Source: Jannaschia maritima (GTDB taxonomy: Bacteria > Pseudomonadota > Alphaproteobacteria > Rhodobacterales > Rhodobacteraceae). Taken from it: 58,249 nt of DNA. The stretch is taken from the NCBI RefSeq assembly GCF_030973515.1, contig NZ_JARGZA010000021.1, positions 1 through 58,249 of the forward strand. Reading direction: 5' to 3'. The translations under genes were made by a program, and so were the position numbers. How positions within the stretch are numbered: position 1 is the stretch's first letter; each line of letters opens with the position of its first letter. Below the pieces are notes generated by a model. That model was not told where the DNA came from. It did no database searches and saw only the letters and a list, made by a program, of their open reading frames with translations. Positions 17,908-24,658 of this stretch are shown piece by piece.

Positions 17908-19371
17908 ATGTCCAAGGTCATCAAGAACGGCACGGTCGTCACGGCCGACATGACGCGGCGCGCCGACGTCCTGATCGAGGGCGAGCGCATCGCCGCCATC
18001 GGCGAGGGCCTGTCGGGCGACGAGGTCATCGACGCCACCGACGCCTATGTCATTCCGGGCGGCATCGACCCCCACACGCATCTGGAGATGCCCTTCATGG
18101 GCACCACGGCGGCGGAAACGTTCGAATCCGGCACCTTCGCCGCCGCCGCGGGGGGCACCACCATGCTGGTGGACTTCTGCCTGCCGGGCGAGGACGGCAG
18201 CCTCCTCAGCGCCATCGACGCGTGGGACGCCAAGTCCCGCGACCAGATCTGCTGCGACATCTCCTATCACATGGCGATCACCGGCTGGAACGAGGGCATC
18301 TGGACCGAGATGGAGGCCGTGGTGAAGGACCGCGGCATCAACACGTTCAAGCATTTCATGGCCTACAAGGGCGCCCTGATGGTCGAGGACGACGAGATGT
18401 TCGCCTCGTTCGGGCGCTGCGCCGAGCTGGGCGCCCTGCCCCTGGTCCACGCGGAGAACGGGGACATCGTCCAGGAGCTGCAGCAGAAGTACCTGGCCCA
18501 GGGCATCACCGGCCCCGAGGGCCACGCCTATTCCCGCCCGCCGGAGGTGGAGGGCGAGGCCGCCAACCGCGCCATCATGATCGCCGACGCCGCCGGCACA
18601 CCCCTCTACATCGTCCACGTGTCATGCGAGCAGGCGCACGAGGCCATCCGCCGCGCCCGTCAGAAGGGGATGCGCGTCTATGGCGAGCCGCTGATCCAGC
18701 ACCTGACGCTGGACGAATCCGAGTACTTCGACAAGGACTGGCAATACGCGGCGCGACGGGTGATGTCCCCGCCGTTCCGGTCGAAGGAGCATCAGGACGG
18801 CCTGTGGGCCGGCCTCGCCGCAGGCAGCCTGCAGGTCGTCGCCACCGACCACGCCGCCTTCACCGACGAACAGAAGCGCATGGGTGTCGACAACTTCGCC
18901 ATGATCCCCAACGGCACGGGGGGGTTGGAGGAACGGATGGGCATGCTCTGGACGAAGGGCGTCGAAACCGGCCGCCTGACGCCGGAGGAGTTCGTGGCCG
19001 TCACGTCGACCAACATCGCCAAGATCCTCAACGTCTATCCCACGAAGGGCGCCATCCATGTGGGCGCCGATGCCGACCTCGTCGTTTGGGACCCGTCCAT
19101 CCACCGCACGGTCAGCGTCGCCAACCAGAAGTCCATCATCGACTACAACGTCTTCGAAGGCATGGAGCTGCGCGCCGCCCCCCGCTATACCCTGTCCCGT
19201 GGCGACGTCATCTGGGCGCACGGGCAGAACAGCCAGCCCCGGCCGGGACGCGGCAAGTTCGTGCGCCGCCCCCCCTTCGCCAGCACCGGCAGGGCGCTCA
19301 GCACGTGGAAGGCGCTGAACACGCCGCGCAAGATCGAGCGGGACCCGATGAACATCCCCGCGGGGGTCTAG
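17908..19371 (+). CDS. hydA: dihydropyrimidinase
   Basis: Cyclic amidohydrolase that opens dihydrouracil/dihydrothymine to N-carbamoyl-beta-amino acids; works before the ureidopropionase-type enzyme encoded at 15329. 487 residues. Metal ligands: GGIDPHTHLEMPFMG, carboxylated lysine Lys148 in TFKHFMAYKG with the adjacent substrate tyrosine, LVHAENGD, IVHVSCEQAHEA and the catalytic aspartate in ATDHAAFTDEQK. The C-terminus GKFVRRPPF is followed by TPRKIERDPMNIPAGV. ATG 17908 is set by the normal amidohydrolase N-terminus (KVIKNGTVVTAD). No dihydropyrimidine dehydrogenase (preTA) genes are seen in the window. Sequence like its last 12 codons recurs downstream at 20231 and 21390. Confidence 0.94.
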   Translation: MSKVIKNGTVVTADMTRRADVLIEGERIAAIGEGLSGDEVIDATDAYVIPGGIDPHTHLEMPFMGTTAAETFESGTFAAAAGGTTMLVDFCLPGEDGSLLSAIDAWDAKSRDQICCDISYHMAITGWNEGIWTEMEAVVKDRGINTFKHFMAYKGALMVEDDEMFASFGRCAELGALPLVHAENGDIVQELQQKYLAQGITGPEGHAYSRPPEVEGEAANRAIMIADAAGTPLYIVHVSCEQAHEAIRRARQKGMRVYGEPLIQHLTLDESEYFDKDWQYAARRVMSPPFRSKEHQDGLWAGLAAGSLQVVATDHAAFTDEQKRMGVDNFAMIPNGTGGLEERMGMLWTKGVETGRLTPEEFVAVTSTNIAKILNVYPTKGAIHVGADADLVVWDPSIHRTVSVANQKSIIDYNVFEGMELRAAPRYTLSRGDVIWAHGQNSQPRPGRGKFVRRPPFASTGRALSTWKALNTPRKIERDPMNIPAGV

Positions 19372-19374
19372 CGG
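19333..19374 (+). repeat. hydA 3'-end module, copy T1 (native)
   Basis: The terminal codons of hydA (IERDPMNIPAGV, stop TAG) and the 3-nt spacer before the methyltransferase ATG at 19375. Reference copy for T2 (20231) and T3 (21390). From its first base, the next start codon is 42 nt away. Confidence 0.7.
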
Positions 19375-20046
19375 ATGGCCGCCCTGTCCTACGTCAAGCG
19401 CATGCTCGCGACGCCGACGGGAATGAAGCTGCGCAAGCGGGCCCCGCGCTTCGTGCGACAGGGCTATCGCCTCGCCGCCCAGGTGACGGAGGCCGCCCAT
19501 CCCTCGCCCGACCTGCCGCCCGAATTGTTCGAGGGCGCGGTCTTCATGCCATCGCGCGAGGCGATCGTGGCCTCCCTGCCGAAGGGCGGCCGCGTGCTGG
19601 AGATCGGGACCGACCGCGGCACGTTCGCCGAGTTCATCCTGCGGACGGCCCAACCGGACCGCCTCCACGTGGTCGACCTCGACTATTCGCGGTTCCGCGA
19701 CGACCTGAAGGCCGACCCCCGGGTCGAGCGGCACGAGGGATTCTCCGCCGAGGTGGTGGCCCGGTTCGAGGATGCCAGCTTCGACTGGATCTACGTCGAC
19801 GGGGGCCACGACTACCCCGACGTCGTCGCCGACGCGGCGCTCGCGGCGCGCAAGGTCAAGCCCGGCGGCCACGTGATCTTCAACGACTTCGCCCATATCG
19901 ACCCGAACCTCGGCCGCTACGGCGTCCACCGCGCCGTGTCCGAGTTCCTCCTGGAACGCCGCTGGCGCATCCACGCGATCTCGTTCCACCGCAACGGTCT
20001 GTACGACCTGTCCGTGCGGGCCGAGCCGGTGGGGACGGAAGGGTGA
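19375..20046 (+). CDS. class I SAM-dependent methyltransferase
   Basis: 223 residues. Motif I is GGRVLEIGTDRGTFAEFI (about residue 63), motif II VVDLDYSRF, and the post-II segment is DWIYVDGGHDYPDVVADA, with PGGHVIFNDFAHID after it. This layout is typical of Methyltransf_24-like enzymes often associated with surface-glycan or natural-product loci; the acceptor is unknown. An N-terminal basic helix (YVKRMLATPTGMKLRKRAPR) precedes the Rossmann domain. ATG 19375 lies 3 nt after the hydA stop, so it is probably translated from the same mRNA. Confidence 0.85.
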   Translation: MAALSYVKRMLATPTGMKLRKRAPRFVRQGYRLAAQVTEAAHPSPDLPPELFEGAVFMPSREAIVASLPKGGRVLEIGTDRGTFAEFILRTAQPDRLHVVDLDYSRFRDDLKADPRVERHEGFSAEVVARFEDASFDWIYVDGGHDYPDVVADAALAARKVKPGGHVIFNDFAHIDPNLGRYGVHRAVSEFLLERRWRIHAISFHRNGLYDLSVRAEPVGTEG

Positions 20047-20185
20047 GGATGGGAGGGGCGGATGCGGACGGTGATCGGGGTGTGGATCAGCAGCGTATCA
20101 TCCGCCGAAACCCCTATGGGGGCATTTGATCGGGGGCCGCCCGTGCCATACCCGTCCGGCGCCACCGTCATTCGGATCTACCGCC

Positions 20186-20269
20186 ATGGACCATAATTCC
20201 AATCGGAATGCAGAAGATAAGTCGCGCTGGATCGAACGAAATCCGATAAACCGTCCAAGTGAGGTTTGA
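20186..20269 (+). other. 27-codon ORF ending in a hydA-tail-like module (copy T2)
   Basis: From ATG 20186 the frame reads MDHNSNRNAEDKSRW and then IERNPINRPSEV before TGA. The last 12 codons match the hydA C-terminus IERDPMNIPAGV. By hand count 27 of 45 bases from 20231 through the following start codon match the hydA copy without gaps, and the TTG of the next gene falls 42 nt from the module's first base, exactly as the ATG does after hydA. There is no good ribosome-binding site for the ORF, so it may be a relic rather than a gene. Confidence 0.45.
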
Positions 20270-20272
20270 CCG

Positions 20273-21103
20273 TTGCACGTCCGCGGTATCGACATGACGA
20301 GCGCGCCGAAGGCGTCGAAGCCGATCACGGTCTCCGAATGCGAATTCGACGGCGACGTCCTCGCACTGAAGGATTACGGAACGCTCGGGAGCGGGGACGC
20401 CTTCCTCGGCGCTCTTCGTCGGCCCGGCCCGTGGATCGCGGGGATCGATTTCCCCTTCGGACAGTCACGGACCTTCCTGGAGAATACGTCCAACGCCGAT
20501 GATTGGACGCATTACGTCGAGCGGTTCGGTCGGCTCGACCGATCCGAATGGGTTCGCTTCCTCGACGATTACAAACGGGATCGTCCGACCGGGGACAAGC
20601 AGCACAAGCGGAAGGTCGACGCGATGGCGGGTGGCGCGAGCCCGCAGACACATTCCTATACGCCCGTCGGCCTGATGTTCCATTTCGCCGCGCCGCTCCT
20701 CGTCGAAGCGGACGTGCGCATACCGGGACTGCGGGAGAGCGGGGACCCGGAGCGTGTCGTGGTCGAAGCCTATCCGGGTGTGTTGGTTCGCGATGGCATC
20801 GGCAAGGTGTCCTACAAGAACGACATGCCTGCGAAGCAGACCCCGGCGCATCGCGAGGCGAGGGAACGGATCGTCGCCTATCTCCGATCCGACGACTTCA
20901 GAAAGACATTCGACTTTACGATCGACCTGCAGGGACATGCGTCGAAGGCCGTCGAGGATCCGACCGGCGACACGATCGACGGCCTGCTTTGCGCGGCGCA
21001 GGCAGCGTGGGCCTGGAACATGAGGGACAGGAACTTCGGCTACCCGCCGGATTTCGACCGTCTCGAAGGATGGATCCCTCAACCGACGCTTCGTCGCAAC
21101 TGA
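20273..21103 (+). CDS. DUF429-like protein, predicted RNase H-like fold
   Basis: 276 residues. The N-terminal VRGIDMTSAPK and the following GPWIAGIDFPFG resemble the paired 'GIDxTSAP' and 'GIDxPxG' acidic motifs of DUF429 proteins, predicted nuclease-like members of the RNase H superfamily. VVEAYPGVLV and the C-terminal GDTIDGLLCAAQAAWAW, with another conserved Asp, support this. Activity is unproven. TTG 20273 is preferred: GTGAGG lies 8 nt upstream and the family N-terminus begins at once. Base composition is visibly less GC-rich than in neighbouring operons, as expected of accessory DNA. Confidence 0.75.
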   Translation: MHVRGIDMTSAPKASKPITVSECEFDGDVLALKDYGTLGSGDAFLGALRRPGPWIAGIDFPFGQSRTFLENTSNADDWTHYVERFGRLDRSEWVRFLDDYKRDRPTGDKQHKRKVDAMAGGASPQTHSYTPVGLMFHFAAPLLVEADVRIPGLRESGDPERVVVEAYPGVLVRDGIGKVSYKNDMPAKQTPAHREARERIVAYLRSDDFRKTFDFTIDLQGHASKAVEDPTGDTIDGLLCAAQAAWAWNMRDRNFGYPPDFDRLEGWIPQPTLRRN

Positions 21104-21308
21104 CCATCGCGACGCGATGGTTGGGGTTTCGCCCCGTTGCCTGACCCACACTTCGAATGGTGGGCATGGTGCTACGCACCCGACACCTTTGCTTAGCGGT
21201 AAGCGGGGCGGCAGGCGCTATCCCGTGCTTGCTGCGCCCGGACGCCACGTGGGCCGGTATGCATAGGGTGCAACTATACCATGTGTTATCCATCCACTGC
21301 ATCGTTAG

Positions 21309-21431
21309 ATGACGAGTATCTCTCCGACGGACTATGCAGGTTTGGCGAAGGCGCCTAGCGAGCGAAAGGTGCCAGTCACACCGCGGAACATCGAGCGAAA
21401 CCCGATGAACATTCCGGCAGGGGCACGATGA
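21309..21431 (+). other. 40-codon ORF ending in a hydA-tail-like module (copy T3)
   Basis: From ATG 21309 the frame reads MTSISPTDYAGLAKAPSERK, then VPVTPRNIERNPMNIPAGAR and TGA. The last 17 codons resemble the hydA C-terminus TPRKIERDPMNIPAGV; 29 of the 34 bases from 21390 match by hand count. The stop overlaps the ATG of the membrane-protein gene at 21428 (ATGA), so if translated it would couple to that gene. Upstream codons do not resemble hydA beyond about 30 residues. It could be a small protein or a truncated hydA end from a divergent strain. Confidence 0.45.
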
Positions 21432-21865
21432 AGAAGGAAAGCTTCGGCGAATGGCTAGCCGCATCCTGGATACTCAGCCTGCTCGCCTTTTCTCTGCTCA
21501 TCGCCATCGTCTCGCCGACGCTCGATCTATTGCGGGGCGGTCTTCGGTCTTTTGGGGAAGCGTTCGGCCAGGCGTTCATCGCGTTTTGGTTCAGTTTCTT
21601 CGGCGGGCTCTTCATCTCGATTCCCGCCCTCTTGATCGGTGGCCCCGTCGCGGGGATAGTTTGGGCCGTTCTGGAAGATGTCGAGCCACCGAAGACCCGC
21701 GCGTTCGAGCGGGGATTCTATTGCACCCTGAGCATAGGTCTCGTGCTATTCGCCGCTCAGATGTTTTGGTCCGGCCTGACAACCTATCTTATCATAGTTC
21801 TTTGCATGGGTATCATCGGACCGATGGTTTCCGTCAGTCAATCGACACCGGACGATGCGACGTAA
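21428..21865 (+). CDS. small integral membrane protein of unknown function
   Basis: 145 residues with about four hydrophobic segments: 11-30, 52-78 (containing SIPALLIGGPVAGIVWAVL), 95-112 and 117-133. The N-terminus is basic (MKKESFGEW) and the C-terminus acidic. No family is recognised. The gene uses more A/T-rich codons than the surrounding operons. Start ATG overlaps the stop of the T3 ORF. Downstream there is no gene for about 470 nt. Confidence 0.6.
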   Translation: MKKESFGEWLAASWILSLLAFSLLIAIVSPTLDLLRGGLRSFGEAFGQAFIAFWFSFFGGLFISIPALLIGGPVAGIVWAVLEDVEPPKTRAFERGFYCTLSIGLVLFAAQMFWSGLTTYLIIVLCMGIIGPMVSVSQSTPDDAT

Positions 21866-22337
21866 CGGGTGATCGCAGGGCGGGCGCCACCCTGCCTACT
21901 CTACGGACCCCTACGGATCATCCACCATACGCCCTACTGCCCCGCCCCGGGCTCGACGCGGGCCCTCCGCCCTCCACGACCGATGTCGTCGCGGCAGTTC
22001 GACGACCGATGGACCAGCAGCCGTAAGGTGGGTGAAACCCACCGCGATCCTACTCCGAAAACTGGGTATCCAAGACATGTGGTTGGATAGTCCGTCCACT
22101 GTTCGTTCTCGTACCTTCGAGATAAGTGGTTGGATCGACGATGCTGCCACCGTAGCCGCCCCGGCGCGACGACGTCGGGGAACGCGGCGTGCATGACGGG
22201 ACGGACGGCTCGACCGTTCCCGACAAGCCTGGACCCGCGCCGCCGGACGTTCCGAACGGTCCGAAGCATCCTTACGGAACGGGACAGATGTTCCGAGGGG
22301 CCGTACCGTGGGGGTGCACCCCGTGAGGCGACCTCGA
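21866..22337. other. intergenic region between the accessory genes and the nitrate operon
   Basis: 472 nt with no convincing coding sequence on either strand. It holds palindromic repeat copy A (22021-22083) and, at about 22250-22300, several GTTCCGAACG/CGGAACG-like inverted motifs of unknown meaning. The minus-strand nitrate operon ends into it (cysG stop at 22338). No T-rich intrinsic terminator was found. Confidence 0.6.
22021..22083 (+). repeat. palindromic dispersed repeat, copy A
   Basis: Starts with a hairpin (GGTGGGT-GAA-ACCCACC, 22027-22043) and ends with GGTATCCA-N4-ATGTGGT (22065-22083). An inverted copy is at 36691-36749; the first 24 bases are identical between the two. It has the look of a REP- or MITE-like element, with no transposase inside. 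Confidence 0.7.
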
Positions 22338-23699
22338 TTACGCCGCCTGGCTGTCGATGGCCCTCCGCTTCGAATGGCGCAGCAGCAGCAGGGCCGGGGC
22401 GTCGATCGGTTCGGACCCCAACGATGCCAGGTCGGTGCGGTGGAGGCGTTCGCGCCGCGTCGTGACGGCTCCGGCGATCTCCACCTCCACCGAACCGGGC
22501 AGGCCCGCGTCCCGCAGGATGGTCGCGATCTCGTCCGCCCGTCCCGCCGCCATGTAGAGCGCCAGCGTCGTCCCGGGGGATAGCATCGCGGCCCAATCGG
22601 GGTCGGCGTCGCCGAGGCGGCAGGTGCCCGTGGCGATGACCAGCCGGTCGGTTTCGCCCCGTTCTGTAAGCGGACGGCCGAGCGCCGCCGCCGCCGCCGA
22701 AGCCGCGGTGACGCCGGGAATGATCTCGCACGGGATCCCCGCGGCTTCGGCAGCGGCCATCTCTTCGCTGGCCCGGCCGAAGATGGAGGGATCGCCTGAC
22801 TTCAAGCGCACGACGCGGCGGCCCTTGCGCGCTTCGGCGACGATGGCACGGTCGATCCGTTCCTGCGGCCAGGCATGAGCGCCGGTCGCCTTTCCGGCGA
22901 AGACACGTTCTGCGTCGCGTCGCGCCAATTCCAGGACGTCCGGATCGACCAGGCGGTCGTAGAAGATGACGTCCGCCTCCTGCAGTCGCCGTACGGCGCG
23001 CATCGTCAGCAGGTCGCGCGCACCCGGTCCCGCTCCTACGAGGTCGATGCGTCCCCCCGCCTCCTCATCCGGCCCGCCCGCGCGGATCGCGGCCTTGAGC
23101 GCGGCGGCCGTCTCCCGCTCCGCGCCCGACCGGAACCGTTGCCAGGGCCCTTCCATCGCCCAAGCCCAGAAGGCGCGGCGACGGGACGGCGCGACGTGGC
23201 GGGCGACCGAGGTGCGCAGCCGCCCCGCGAGCGCGGCGAAGGCGCCGAGGCGCGGGTCGAGCATCCCTTCGATTTCCGTCTTGATGCGCCGCGCCAGGAC
23301 GGGGGCCGTCCCTTCCGTCCCGATGGCGACGACGACCGGGTCGCGGTCCACGATGGACGGCGTGGTCGCGTCGCAGAGCGCGGGGCGGTCCACGACGTTG
23401 ACGAGGGCCCCCGCCTCCTTGGCGAGCGCGTGGAGACAGGCATCCGCGCCCGGGCTGCCGGTGCAGACGAAGACGAGGGCGGCGCCTTCGAAGGCGGCGG
23501 GCGAGACGGGCCCGGTCCGATGGACGGCGCGTCCGGCGGCCACGGCGGCGGCGATCTCCTCGTCGATGGCGGGCGCGAGGATCTCGATCCGCGCCTCGGT
23601 CTTCAGCATCAGGCGCATCTTCTGCGCCGCCGCCTCGCCGCCACCGGCGATCACCACGCGGCGGCCGGACAGGGCGAGGAACATTGGAAAGGACTTCAT
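22338..23699 (-). CDS. cysG: siroheme synthase (trifunctional)
   Basis: 453 residues. The N-terminal domain is a precorrin-2 dehydrogenase/ferrochelatase with the Rossmann motif VVIAGGGEAAAQKMRLML and the dimerisation region PSRRRAFW. The C-terminal domain is uroporphyrinogen-III C-methyltransferase, with IDLVGAGPGARDLLTMRA, VIFYDRLVD, VVRLKSGDPSIFGRASEE and IIPGVTAASAAAAALGRPLT. It makes siroheme, the cofactor of the nitrite reductase NirB in the same operon. Last gene of the nitrate operon; its ATG overlaps the stop of the preceding gene by 4 nt. Confidence 0.95.
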   Translation of the reverse strand: MKSFPMFLALSGRRVVIAGGGEAAAQKMRLMLKTEARIEILAPAIDEEIAAAVAAGRAVHRTGPVSPAAFEGAALVFVCTGSPGADACLHALAKEAGALVNVVDRPALCDATTPSIVDRDPVVVAIGTEGTAPVLARRIKTEIEGMLDPRLGAFAALAGRLRTSVARHVAPSRRRAFWAWAMEGPWQRFRSGAERETAAALKAAIRAGGPDEEAGGRIDLVGAGPGARDLLTMRAVRRLQEADVIFYDRLVDPDVLELARRDAERVFAGKATGAHAWPQERIDRAIVAEARKGRRVVRLKSGDPSIFGRASEEMAAAEAAGIPCEIIPGVTAASAAAAALGRPLTERGETDRLVIATGTCRLGDADPDWAAMLSPGTTLALYMAAGRADEIATILRDAGLPGSVEVEIAGAVTTRRERLHRTDLASLGSEPIDAPALLLLRHSKRRAIDSQAA

Positions 23700-24658
23700 G
23701 CGGCCTCCGGGATCGTTCGGCCGGCCCAGAGGTCGGCCGGATCGGCGTCGAGGCCCGCCGTCTCCAGCGCGAGGGCGGCGGTGCCCAACACGACCGCCTC
23801 AGCGAACGGGTCGCGTAGCGCGCCGGACCACAGGGCCGCCAGCGCCGAAGCGCCGTGGGTGTCGTCGGCAAGGCGGCGATGCGCGTCCATCAGCGGTGGC
23901 AGGTCGCGGACGAAGGGGCCGCCGTCGCGGAGCCCGTCGATCTGGGCGGGCTTACCCGGATGACGCTCGAACTCGCCCCCGCCGCCCTTCAGGACGGTGA
24001 GGTTTGATAAACCCAGTAGGGCGGCGCTTTCCACGGCCAGCATGCGGTAGGGCGGGTGGAACACGCCCTGGACCGAAGCGTGCGCGCCCCCCGGGTTCAA
24101 GGCCCGCGCGGCTGTGTTGAGAGGAGAGCGCAAGCCCAGGACCGTACGCAGGCGCAACAGGTCCACCAAGGTCGGCAACGCAGCCTCCGCGGGAAGGTAG
24201 GCGATGCGGTCCGCGCTCAGGATCGCGGCGGCGTCCTCCATGGACCGCGCCGCGCGGATGCCGGCATGAGGTAGGGCGGCTCGCAGGTCGGCCCGCGCGC
24301 CCTGATGGCTGTTCCACCCGTGCAGCAGGACCGTGCCCCCGGCTTGCGCGACCAACCGTGCGGCCAGCAGGAACCAGGGCACACCGCGCGTCCGCCCGGC
24401 GGCATAGCTTGGCCAATCCAGCAGCGGTGCTGGACCGGGCCAGTCTGGTAGGGCGGCCCGCAGGCCCCGCGTCAGGCCCGCGACCTCTTCCGCGCTTTCG
24501 CTTCGGTAGCGCATCAGCATCAGGAGCGCGCCCACGGCCTCGGGCTCCGCCGCGCCGGAGAGGATGAGGCGCATGGCGTCCTCCGCCTCGGCCTGCGCCA
24601 GATGGCGCGACCGGCCGGGCCCCCGGGCGAGGGCGGCGACATAGGGCGCGAGGCTCAT
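23696..24658 (-). CDS. anthranilate phosphoribosyltransferase-like protein (TrpD2/glycosyltransferase family 3)
   Basis: 320 residues with the TrpD fold. The N-terminal helical part is LAQAEAEDAMRLILSGAAEP with ALLMLMRYRSESAEE. The phosphoribosyl-binding part shows VLLHGWNSHQG, LGLRSPLNTAARALNP and LTVLKGGGGEFERHPGKP. The diphosphate loop of true TrpD (usually KHGNR...) is replaced by LHGWNSHQG, so anthranilate transfer is unlikely; TrpD2-type relatives have no settled enzymatic role and some bind nucleic acid. Coupled by 4-nt overlaps both to nasA upstream and cysG downstream, so it belongs to the nitrate operon, but what it does there is unknown. Confidence 0.78.
   Translation of the reverse strand: MSLAPYVAALARGPGRSRHLAQAEAEDAMRLILSGAAEPEAVGALLMLMRYRSESAEEVAGLTRGLRAALPDWPGPAPLLDWPSYAAGRTRGVPWFLLAARLVAQAGGTVLLHGWNSHQGARADLRAALPHAGIRAARSMEDAAAILSADRIAYLPAEAALPTLVDLLRLRTVLGLRSPLNTAARALNPGGAHASVQGVFHPPYRMLAVESAALLGLSNLTVLKGGGGEFERHPGKPAQIDGLRDGGPFVRDLPPLMDAHRRLADDTHGASALAALWSGALRDPFAEAVVLGTAALALETAGLDADPADLWAGRTIPEAA

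Noticed and set aside
21111-21175. Possible third, degenerate copy of the palindromic repeat (GGTTGGGGTTTCGCCCC and later ACCCACACTTCG).
   Set aside because: Only short pieces resemble copies A and B and the hairpin is not preserved; not strong enough to list.
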